A DNA stretch of 64,000 nt from the NCBI GenBank assembly GCA_910578515.1, contig CAJTQR010000001.1, positions 62,001 to 126,000 on the forward strand. The letters run 5' to 3'. The stretch is from an uncultured Duncaniella sp. (GTDB lineage: Bacteria; Bacteroidota; Bacteroidia; Bacteroidales; Muribaculaceae). The first letter of the stretch is position 1. The number at the start of each line of letters is the position of its first letter. A program made the position numbers and the translations under genes. The notes beneath the pieces are model-generated. The model was not told where the DNA came from, did not search any database, and worked only from the letters and a program-made list of their open reading frames with translations. Below, piece by piece: positions 39,150 through 48,000 of this stretch.

Positions 39150-41189
39150 ATGATGAATAGACTAACTACAATAATCGGATTGGTTATATCTGTAATGACT
39201 GCAGTATCAGTCATCAGTGCTTCGGAAGTCACGGACATAGAAAAGATTAAATCGAATTACCGAGCAATTATGGTGCATGAAAATTTGGATACAGATTCTC
39301 TGACAGCCGATTTAATCAAGATAGAGCCTGAAAAGGAGATGTCGGACCAGGTGGTGATAGAATTGCACCAGAGATATCCATTCGATTTGGATAAAATCAG
39401 GAACTATTTGTCTTGCCTACGCAGCGATGGTGCGTGGAACGATATAAATTATGAAGATACCAAGCGCTCTGGGTGGGAACCGAAGCAACATGCCGATAGG
39501 GTGCTTGAAATGGTAAAATTATACAAGACGCCGGGTCAAGAGTTCTATCATTCATTAAAGTTAAAGGAAATGGTTCATCGGGCGTTGTCCTATTGGTTTA
39601 TCGCTAAGCCGAAATGCCTGAACTGGTGGCAGAATGAGATAGGAATCCCCAAAACATTAGGTGCGGCGTGCATCCTTATTGAGGATGAACTTTCCGAAGA
39701 GGAAAGAAGAGGGATTGAAGAGGTTATGTCTGCTGCAAAAATCAAAATGACCGGTCAAAATAAAGTTTGGCTTGCTGGAAATGTGCTTATTCGAGGGCTT
39801 CTTCAATATAAGCCTGATTTGGTAAAGATGGCAAGAGATACAATCATGTCGGAAATATGTGTGGGACGCGCAGAGGGTATAAAATCAGACTGGAGTTTTC
39901 ATCAGCATGGTCCTCAGCAACAGTTTGGTAATTATGGTCTCGCCTATCTTTCGAGCATGGTTTTTTATAATAAGCTCTTTGATGGAACAGACTACCGATT
40001 TGATATTGAGCATAAACAGATTCTTGAGTCATTCATAAATGAAGGGTATAAATGGGTGATGTGGAATCGACACATGGATGTGAGTGCATTGGGAAGGCAG
40101 TTGTTTCATAACGCTCAGCTTCACAAGGGATATGCTCTGGCTTTCTCTGCTGCTGATTTTGGCATTGATGGATTTCCTCTCAGAGGAAATCTGTTGGTAG
40201 GGCATAAGCATTTCGACGAATCTGATTACACAATTCACCGTACAGCCAGATGGATGGCATCATTGAAAATGTCATCGAGCAGAGTTACAGGAACAGAAGT
40301 GGTAAATGAGGATAATTTATTGGGCTATTATTTAGGAGACGGAGCCACTTACTATTATGTCAGAGGTGACGAATATAAGGATGTATTTCCATTCTGGGAC
40401 TGGCGTAAAATTCCTGGTGTAACGGCATATGAGGATACTGCTCCAATTCCGAATATCCGGAAAAATAAGTCGAAAAATCGTAGCCATTTGGTTGGTGGAA
40501 TCACATACGGTGATATGGGAATCAGTGCCATGACACTCGACCGAGATGGATTATCAGCTCACAAAGCGTGGATATTTACTGATGATTATGTAGCGTGTCT
40601 TGGTGGAGGAATAAGCTCGGATAGTTTGCTACGTGTAACTACAGGTGTGGATGCACGAATTAAGCGGGATAAATTCATGTACTTTGAAAATAACGAATGG
40701 CGCGCTTTGGATGGGCATGGAAAATTTGACGTAGGTATTCATAAGTTTCATCATGATGATACGGGTTATGTGATAATAGCATCGGATGAACTGTATATTT
40801 ATGCAGGGGAAAAGTCAGGTAGCTGGAGTGATTTTATGAAGATGTATCGCCCCGATACAATCACTGGTGATGTGGTTACACTGCATATCAATCATGGGAT
40901 AAATCCTAAGGATAAGAGTTATCTGTATTTTATACTTCCGGCATGTGATAGAGAAACAGTTGCTCAGTTTGATGTAAGTAGAGCAGTATCTGTGCTTAGG
41001 AATGACTCAACGGCACAGGTAGTGAAAGTCTATTCATCTTCATCTCCAACTCTTTGGGTAATATCCTATAATGGAGAAGAGATTGAGTTAGGAAGGAAAA
41101 GTTTCATTCCAGGAACACCTGGAATTTATCTGATAGAAGATAAAGATGGTAAACTTATATCGAAAGTTTACACTCACTTTAAAATATAA
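39150..41189 (+). CDS. PL8 polysaccharide lyase
   Basis: A 679-residue exported lyase. The start is set at ATG 39150 (or 39153), which gives a clean signal peptide MNRLTTIIGLVISVMTAVSVISA; the upstream ATG at 39105 lies in the terminator. PL8 enzymes (hyaluronate, chondroitin AC and xanthan lyases) cleave uronic-acid linkages by beta-elimination. An (alpha/alpha) toroid (about 25-350) holds NWWQNEIGIPKTLG, WSFHQHGPQQQFGNYGLAY and RHMDVSALGRQ, then beta-sandwich domains follow. Candidate catalytic residues H253, Y262 and R316 have the same spacing (9 and 54) as H225, Y234 and R288 of Flavobacterium chondroitinase AC as I remember it. With no sulfatase in the locus, chondroitin sulfate is an unlikely substrate. 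Confidence 0.88.
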   Translation: MMNRLTTIIGLVISVMTAVSVISASEVTDIEKIKSNYRAIMVHENLDTDSLTADLIKIEPEKEMSDQVVIELHQRYPFDLDKIRNYLSCLRSDGAWNDINYEDTKRSGWEPKQHADRVLEMVKLYKTPGQEFYHSLKLKEMVHRALSYWFIAKPKCLNWWQNEIGIPKTLGAACILIEDELSEEERRGIEEVMSAAKIKMTGQNKVWLAGNVLIRGLLQYKPDLVKMARDTIMSEICVGRAEGIKSDWSFHQHGPQQQFGNYGLAYLSSMVFYNKLFDGTDYRFDIEHKQILESFINEGYKWVMWNRHMDVSALGRQLFHNAQLHKGYALAFSAADFGIDGFPLRGNLLVGHKHFDESDYTIHRTARWMASLKMSSSRVTGTEVVNEDNLLGYYLGDGATYYYVRGDEYKDVFPFWDWRKIPGVTAYEDTAPIPNIRKNKSKNRSHLVGGITYGDMGISAMTLDRDGLSAHKAWIFTDDYVACLGGGISSDSLLRVTTGVDARIKRDKFMYFENNEWRALDGHGKFDVGIHKFHHDDTGYVIIASDELYIYAGEKSGSWSDFMKMYRPDTITGDVVTLHINHGINPKDKSYLYFILPACDRETVAQFDVSRAVSVLRNDSTAQVVKVYSSSSPTLWVISYNGEEIELGRKSFIPGTPGIYLIEDKDGKLISKVYTHFKI

Positions 41190-41206
41190 ATTATAAAAAT
41201 TGATAT

Positions 41207-42274
41207 ATGAATAAATCAATAGCCGCGGCATTTATAGCTGTTTTAGCTTTGTCTTCATGTTGTAATAATGATGGCGGAAAATTTACGGAAAGTTCATTGT
41301 TTTTGGAATTGCCGGAGTATTGTCCGACGCCCGATGGGATGGCAATTGATGAAAATGGGAATCTTATATTGGCATGTCCGAACTTTGCAGATACAAGTAA
41401 GCCTGCCGTCCTCATGAAGATTACTCCAGATGGAAAAATATCGAAGTGGATGGACGTGCCGGTATTAGAGGAGACAGGGTTGGCAGCTCCAATGGGAATT
41501 GATTTTGGAGAGGACGGGGAGTTATACATTTGTGACAATCAAGGATGGTCTGGTTCAGAACATGGTCAAAATCGAGGTCGTCTCTTGAAACTGACGTTTA
41601 ATAAGAATGGTGAACCGGTCGATACCATAATAGTCGCAACTGGAATGGAGCATCCAAATGGCGTAAAAGTTCATAATGGGAAAATTTATGTGACGCAAAG
41701 CTTATTGACACCAATGTCAACAAAGAAGACGGTAAGCGGAGTATATTGTTTCACATGTGATGATAGGGATATAACGGTAACCAATTCAAATTCTGACAAA
41801 AATCTTCTGTTTACTATTGAGACAGAGAATCCGGAAGTTAAATATGGCTTGGATGGGATTGTGTTTGATTCTACAGGAAACCTTTATGTTGGAAATTTTG
41901 GTGATGGCAGCATTGTAAAGGTTACATTTGATGAAAATGATAATGTGATGAAAAAAATAGTTTGGGTACAATCTCCAGAGCAGCTGAAAAGTGTGGATGG
42001 ATTATGCATAGACTCGGCTACAGGAAATATGTATGTAGCTGATTTCTCAGCTAATGCGATAGCGTGTGTCACACCTGATGGAGTGGTGACACGTATCGCG
42101 CAGAGCCCGGATTGTGATGGAAGCGACGGGGGATTAGACCAACCTGGCGAACCGATTGTGTGGCAAGGCAAGCTCATAGTGTCGTGTTTTGATGCTGTGA
42201 CCGGTGCTGATAAAGTAAATACGGCTCACGATAAGCCATATACACTCGCCCAGATTGAATTGGATAGAAAGTAA
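41207..42274 (+). CDS. SMP-30/gluconolactonase-like beta-propeller lipoprotein
   Basis: A 355-residue lipoprotein (AVLALSSC, lipidated Cys near residue 18) built of beta-propeller blades: PDGMAIDENGNLILACPN (about 43-60), MGIDFGEDGELYICDNQG (about 99-116), HPNGVKVHNGKIYVTQS (about 147-163), YGLDGIVFDSTGNLYVGNFGDG (about 207-228) and VDGLCIDSATGNMYVADFSANAIA (about 264-287). This repeat order is that of SMP-30/LRE (gluconolactonase, calcium-binding) and NHL propellers. Possible roles are lactone hydrolysis of an oxidised sugar or glycan binding; the sequence does not decide. It lies 17 bases after PL8 and 24 before GH105, in the same unit. Confidence 0.75.
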   Translation: MNKSIAAAFIAVLALSSCCNNDGGKFTESSLFLELPEYCPTPDGMAIDENGNLILACPNFADTSKPAVLMKITPDGKISKWMDVPVLEETGLAAPMGIDFGEDGELYICDNQGWSGSEHGQNRGRLLKLTFNKNGEPVDTIIVATGMEHPNGVKVHNGKIYVTQSLLTPMSTKKTVSGVYCFTCDDRDITVTNSNSDKNLLFTIETENPEVKYGLDGIVFDSTGNLYVGNFGDGSIVKVTFDENDNVMKKIVWVQSPEQLKSVDGLCIDSATGNMYVADFSANAIACVTPDGVVTRIAQSPDCDGSDGGLDQPGEPIVWQGKLIVSCFDAVTGADKVNTAHDKPYTLAQIELDRK

Positions 42275-42298
42275 CGATAAACCAATAAAATAATTATC

Positions 42299-43438
42299 AT
42301 GAAACTAAAAATTTTAGCTGTCTCAACACTGTTGATGATATTGGCTGCTCCATTAGCGAATGCACAGAATAAGGAGCTTGTAGATTTTCCTGCTGAGGCT
42401 GACCCGGTGAATGTTGGTACCAGAATAGTCAACAAGTTTTTGATTACGCCTCATACCCGTTTTGGCAATCCGCGTGCAGAGAAAGCCCCGAATTATGTAA
42501 CTTATCCGGATGCTTGTACATGGTTGGGTGCACTATGGTTTGCGAAAGAGACCGGGAATAAGCACCTTATCGATGGTCTTGTGAAAAGATTTGAGCCAAT
42601 GTTTGGGCAGGAGAAAAATATGCTACCTAAAATGGTTCATGTCGACTACAATGTGGTAGGTGCAGTGCCTTTGGAAATATATATGCAACGTGGAGACAAG
42701 CGGTGTTATGAACTTGGGATGCAATATGCTGATTCGCAGTGGATTCTTCCTGCTGATGCCAAACCAGAGCAAAAGAAACATGCTGAGAAGGGTTATTCAT
42801 GGCAGACACGTATATGGATTGACGATATGTTTATGATTACTACCATCCAGTCGCAGGCATTTAAAGCTACCGGGGATAGAAAATATATTGACCGTGCTGC
42901 AAATGAAATGGTGATGTATCTTGATGAAATCCAACGTCCCAACGGCCTATTTTATCATTCACCTGAAGCTCCATTCTTCTGGGCGCGAGGAAATGGGTGG
43001 ATGGCAGCCGGAATGGCGGAGCTTCTGTCTGCATTGCCTAATGACAATCCCAATTATAAGAGAATTATGAAGGCTTATAAGAACATGATGGCAACATTGA
43101 AAAAATATCAGGGAGACGAGGGGCTATGGCATCAACTTATAGATGGAAATGATACTTGGAATGAGACCTCTGGGACTGCAATGTTTACCTACGCAATGAT
43201 AGTTGGGGTAAAAAATGGCTGGTTGAAAGAATCGGATTATGCGCCTGTGGCACGCAAGGGCTGGCTCGGATTAGTAAGTAGAATTAACTCAGATGATGAG
43301 GTTATAGATGTTTGCGAAGGTACAAACATTAAAAATGACCGTGACCACTATGTGAACCGTAAGCGTATTGTGGGCGACCTACACGCCCATGCTCCACTGC
43401 TATGGTGTGCCTCAGAACTTGTGTCATTAAAAAAGTAA
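42299..43438 (+). CDS. GH105 unsaturated uronyl hydrolase (third copy)
   Basis: A 379-residue exported GH105 enzyme (signal peptide about 1-22, ANAQ). Barrel motifs: NYVTYPDACTWLGALWFAKETG, RIWIDDMFMITTIQ with D175 as the expected catalytic Asp (WVDG in the other copies), FFWARGNGWMAAGMAELLS and WNETSGTAMFTYAMIVGV. It diverges from the two GH105 copies at 7357 and 14414: RGNGWMAAG replaces SEGxGWYAL and the catalytic motif is WIDD rather than WVDG, so it probably handles a different unsaturated product, perhaps that of the PL8 or PL6 enzyme coded beside it. It is followed after 5 bases by PL6. Confidence 0.9.
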   Translation: MKLKILAVSTLLMILAAPLANAQNKELVDFPAEADPVNVGTRIVNKFLITPHTRFGNPRAEKAPNYVTYPDACTWLGALWFAKETGNKHLIDGLVKRFEPMFGQEKNMLPKMVHVDYNVVGAVPLEIYMQRGDKRCYELGMQYADSQWILPADAKPEQKKHAEKGYSWQTRIWIDDMFMITTIQSQAFKATGDRKYIDRAANEMVMYLDEIQRPNGLFYHSPEAPFFWARGNGWMAAGMAELLSALPNDNPNYKRIMKAYKNMMATLKKYQGDEGLWHQLIDGNDTWNETSGTAMFTYAMIVGVKNGWLKESDYAPVARKGWLGLVSRINSDDEVIDVCEGTNIKNDRDHYVNRKRIVGDLHAHAPLLWCASELVSLKK

Positions 43439-43443
43439 GAGAT

Positions 43444-44862
43444 ATGAGATATTATAAGAAATTAATATTGTGCGGATTGTTGATGTCCTGTGGTAGCAAT
43501 TTATCAGAAGCTGCCACAAGATACTTTTCACCTAGCGAAGTTAAGGATTTGAAAACGTTACTGAAAAGTGGAAAGTTGAAGCCGGGTGATGATGTGATTC
43601 TCAAAGATGGCACTTATAATCTCGGTGATGTAGATTTCTTTGCTAATGGAATGAGTGGTGATACCATCACTCTTAAAGCTGAAAATCCGGGAAAAGCTGT
43701 AATCTCAGGACCTTTAAAGATGCGTATTTATGGTAACTATCTGAAGCTTGATGGACTTTATTTCCATAAAGCCTGGGCATCAGGTTTCAGCATGATAGAG
43801 TTCCGACGTGATAAAGGGGAACATGCGTCCAATTGCCGTATGACAAACTGTGTGATAGACGATTGCAATGACCCGGACAAAAGCGAGAAGCCAGCTCCAG
43901 CCGGACAGCTTCCAATGTCTGTGGCTGAATATTGGGTAGGACTTTACGGTGAAAATCATCGTGTGGACCATTGCTATTTTGCCAATAAACGTATTGGGGG
44001 GCTGGTACTTCAACTTTGGTTGGACGAGAACAGTCATATTAATAATCATCAGATTGACCATAATCTTTTTGGAGTCCGCAATCCCTATGGAGGAAATGGT
44101 GCTGAGATTATCCGTGTTGGGCATTCTTGGTCATCGCAGCTTGAATCTCATGCAATCATTGAAAATAATGTGTTTCTTCACTGTGATGGTGAAAATGAAA
44201 TTATTTCGGTGAAATCATGTAATAATGTATTGCGTAAAAATTTATTCTTTGAATCACGTGGAGCATTGGTGTGCCGCCACGGACATTATAACGTGATAGA
44301 AGGTAATACATTTGTTGGAAATGACCTTCAGGGCACATGTGGAATTCGAATCATCAATCAAGGACATACAGTATATGACAATCTGCTGTGTCGACTTGCC
44401 GGATGGGGACTTCTTGTGAGAGTAGGAGTGTTTGACCGCCCTACGCCTGATACAGATATAAAGGCAGAACCTCTCACATCGTTTCATCGCGTTGAGAATG
44501 TAGATATATCTTATAATGATTTTGTGGATTGTAAATCCATGGAGTTTGGCTCGGGAAAAGGTGAAAAGATGCCTAAGAATGTTCGTTTTGCTTATAATAA
44601 TATCTATGGACAGACTGATAATATCCGGCTGTTCCGTCCTGAACAGACATTGTGCGGATTCTATTTTCTTAATAATAGCTATGCTTTTAATGACGGTGCA
44701 AAATTGAATCTTGAAGGCTTCACGATACGCAAACCAACTGTTGACTATAGCTCGATAGAACGTTCCAGAGTGATGGACTCAATCAATGATATCGGTGCAA
44801 ATTGGTATGACAATAACAAGGACGATTTGCAATATATTAAAGCAAAGTATATGCAGGAGTAG
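43444..44862 (+). CDS. PL6 polysaccharide lyase (alginate lyase/chondroitinase B family)
   Basis: A 472-residue exported lyase from ATG 43444, 5 bases after the GH105 stop; the in-frame ATG at 43402 lies inside GH105 and precedes no signal peptide. The signal is MRYYKKLILCGLLMSC with a possible lipobox. PL6 enzymes are right-handed beta-helices that cleave uronic-acid linkages using a Lys/Arg pair with Ca2+. Here VKSCN carries K257 and CRHGHYN carries R278; the 21-residue spacing equals that of K250/R271 in chondroitinase B as I recall it. SPSEVKDLKTLLKSGKLKPGD and ILKDGTYNLGDVDF are the normal PL6 opening. It ends the unit before the SusC promoter. Confidence 0.9.
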   Translation: MRYYKKLILCGLLMSCGSNLSEAATRYFSPSEVKDLKTLLKSGKLKPGDDVILKDGTYNLGDVDFFANGMSGDTITLKAENPGKAVISGPLKMRIYGNYLKLDGLYFHKAWASGFSMIEFRRDKGEHASNCRMTNCVIDDCNDPDKSEKPAPAGQLPMSVAEYWVGLYGENHRVDHCYFANKRIGGLVLQLWLDENSHINNHQIDHNLFGVRNPYGGNGAEIIRVGHSWSSQLESHAIIENNVFLHCDGENEIISVKSCNNVLRKNLFFESRGALVCRHGHYNVIEGNTFVGNDLQGTCGIRIINQGHTVYDNLLCRLAGWGLLVRVGVFDRPTPDTDIKAEPLTSFHRVENVDISYNDFVDCKSMEFGSGKGEKMPKNVRFAYNNIYGQTDNIRLFRPEQTLCGFYFLNNSYAFNDGAKLNLEGFTIRKPTVDYSSIERSRVMDSINDIGANWYDNNKDDLQYIKAKYMQE

Positions 44863-44921
44863 TATTAATTGTATACTGCTGCTCACAACTTAAACACTTT
44901 TTAGTTAAAAATCGCCATTTA

Positions 44922-44997
44922 GAGGGGCTGTGAAATGATTTTATATTAAATTTGGAATAAATTTTCAAGCCCCTCCGTTATTGATAATCTAAATTTG
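44922..44997 (+). promoter_or_regulatory. PUL operator/promoter D (upstream of susC), bracketed by an inverted repeat
   Basis: ATTTGGAATAAATTTTCAA at 44950-44968 is the shared PUL motif (first 11 positions identical to the 27289 copy, 14 of 19 overall). The -7 box TAAATTTG lies at 44990-44997, exactly 40 bases from the motif start. A perfect 8-bp inverted repeat GAGGGGCT (44922-44929) and AGCCCCTC (44968-44975) brackets the motif and could be a terminator stem, a regulator site or both. The leader from about 45004 to the susC start at 45080 is roughly 75 bases. Nothing else is evident in 44863-45079. Confidence 0.65.
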
Positions 44998-45079
44998 CAC
45001 AGTAGTAACGTGGCAGTTAAATGCCAAAAGTAACGGAGAAAAATTTTTATATGTATTAATTTTAAATCAATTTTGATGA

Positions 45080-48000
45080 ATGAAAAACAGTGTTAAATCT
45101 AATGCGTTTTCACGGATGATGCGTCTTGTGCTTGTCCTTGGAGTATTCTGCTGGGGCATGCAGATACACGCCGAAAACATTCAGGTGAATGGTACGGTGG
45201 TAGATGAAAACGGAGATTCACTTGTGGGAGTCTCAGTGGTGGTTGACGGAACTACTACAGGTGCGGCAACCGATATTGACGGTAATTTCACCCTTTCTGT
45301 TCCAGAGGGTAAGAAACTTAAATTTTCCTATATAGGATATGAGTCCGTCATTGCCGTTGCAACCCCTCAGATGAAAGTAACCATGAAAGAAGACCGTCAG
45401 CAACTTGACGAGGTAGTCGTAGTCGGTTATGGTCAGCAGAAAAAAGTAAATTTGACAGGAGCTGTGGCAAGTGTGGATGGTGACCAACTTACCACCCGAG
45501 TGGCTGCTAATGCATCCTCATTGCTTCAGGGACGTGTGGCAGGTTTGCAGATTGTACAAAATTCGGCCAACCCGGGAGCTGAATCTGCTTCAATTCAGAT
45601 TCGCGGTCAGGGTACATTCTCAAGTGCAGGTAGCAATCCTCTCGTGCTTATTGACGGAGTGGAGGGCGATATGGATAAGCTTAATCCTAATATGATTGAG
45701 AATATCGCTGTGCTTAAAGATGCAGCTTCCGCATCTATCTATGGTTCCCGTGCTGCCAACGGTGTAATTTTGATTACTACCAAAAATGGTGATGAGGGAC
45801 GACTTAACGTTGACTATAGTTTTAATATGGCTTGGCAGTCGCCGACCACTAAGCAGAAACGTATCACCAACTCTGCCGAGTACATGACTTTATTCAATAA
45901 GGCATTACTGCATACTGGTGGTGATATCGAAACAAAGGGTTACAAGCAGGAGTGGATTGATGCATATGCTAATGCAGCGCCAGGCGACCCTAATTATCCA
46001 AATCATGATTGGTATGATGACGTTATAAAAACAGCTCCAATGCAGCAGCACTTCTTGAGTGTGAACGGTGGTAGAAATGGCACCACTTATAATGTCGGTT
46101 TTGGATACCTTGACCAAGATGGTATGGTGATAAAGACTGGCTTCAAACGTTATGATGCACAGGTTAATTTGCGTACAAATGTAGGTCGTGTGACTTTTGG
46201 TACTAATGTGAATCTGTCAAGGTCCAATCGCCGTTCTACATCGTATACAGCTTCTAATAGCCTTACTACCAATGAGACCGAGGATTTAATTCTCTGTATG
46301 TTCGCACAAGGTCCGTACTATTCACCCTATCTCCCTGACGGTCGTTACGCGTCAAGTGGCTATGCCGGTAGAGGACATAACAAAGCACCTCTTGCGGTTG
46401 CAAACAGCGGCGGTGGTAAAAAATGGGATACAAGTTATGTATTGGCAAGTGCTTTCGCTCGAGTAAATATTATTGATGGACTTGATGCTGAGATTAAAGG
46501 GTCTATTAAATATAATAATACACTTGCAAAGTGTCTCACAGTATCATGTTCGGCATATACTTTCCATCCAAATGAGTTTGGTGAGCATCAGGAAAGTGTT
46601 TATAATAGTGACAAGAACACATTGACAGTACAGCAGACCACTTCCAATCAGTATACTCTTTACGGTACATTGAATTATAAAAAGACATTCAATGCTCAGC
46701 ATAACCTTAATGTCATGGCTGGTTACAATCAGGAAAATTACCGCTATGATATGATTGGTGGTTATCGCAATGATGTACCTACCAATAATCTATGGGAACT
46801 TAATACTGCTGAGACTGCCGGTCAGACAAACGAAGGTCGCGCTTATGAATGGGCTATCCAGTCACTTTTCGGCCGTGTAAATTATGACTTTGAGGGTCGT
46901 TATCTATTTGAGGCAAGCTTCCGTTACGATGGGACATCGCGTCTTGCAAAAGAAAAACGTTGGGGTGTTTTCCCTGCAGTTTCTGCCGGTTGGCGTATTT
47001 CAGAAGAAAGTTTCCTCCGCGACCTTACATGGCTAAACAACTTGAAACTCCGAGCTTCATGGGGTAAACTTGGAAACCAGAATATCGGTAACTATCCTTA
47101 TCAGGATACATTGTCAGCTGTGAAATATAACTTTGGCGGCACTGTATACCAGGGTTTCACACAGACAGCATTGACAAACACAGAGATTATGTGGGAAACC
47201 ACAACCTCAACAAATGTCGGCTTGGATTTCGGGTTATTTAATAACCGACTCTATGGTACAGCCGAATTCTACAAAAAGCGTACCAAGGATATTCTCCGCA
47301 CACTTCAGGTTCCTTCACATGTCGGTGTTACAGCACCTACCGTCAATGATGGTATCATGGACAACTGGGGATGGGAATTCTCACTTGGCTATCGTGACCG
47401 CATAGGTGATTTCAATTACGGCATCTCTGCAAATCTTGAGACTTACAAGAATGAATTGGTGAAATTTGGTTCACGTCAGATTAACTCAAATGGAACTCTC
47501 CGTCAGGAAGGATTACCTTGGGATACATATTTCATGTATGTGTTTGACGGTATCTACCAGAACGAAGAAGAACTTAAAGAAGTGAAACCTTTGAGTAATC
47601 TTGCTAAGCCCGGTGATATGAAGTATAAGGATATCAACGGCGATGGCAAGATTACCCCCGACGATAGAGTAATTGTCGATGGCGCTTTCCCGAAATTTAA
47701 TTATGGATTTACCATCAATCTGGAATGGAAGGGTATTGACGTATCAGCATTCTTCCAGGGCGTGCAGGGAAAGAAAACTTATGTAAAAGAGTGGGGTATA
47801 GCTCCCTTCCGCCAAGGTTCAATGCCAGCCACTTACTGGCGTGATGCATGGGATGGTGAGGGTACATCAAACACTATTCCTCATATCTTTAACGATAATT
47901 ATGCTCCGAATACAGCCATTTCTACATGGTATCTACAAGATGCTTCCTACCTTCGTATGAAGAACTTCCAAATTGGATATACTTTGCCTGAAGCATGGAT

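Noticed and set aside
39150..44862. Interpretation of PL8/PL6 as a chondroitin/dermatan sulfate system
   Set aside because: No sulfatase or other glycosaminoglycan-specific partner in the locus; fucosidases and alpha-galactosidases dominate.
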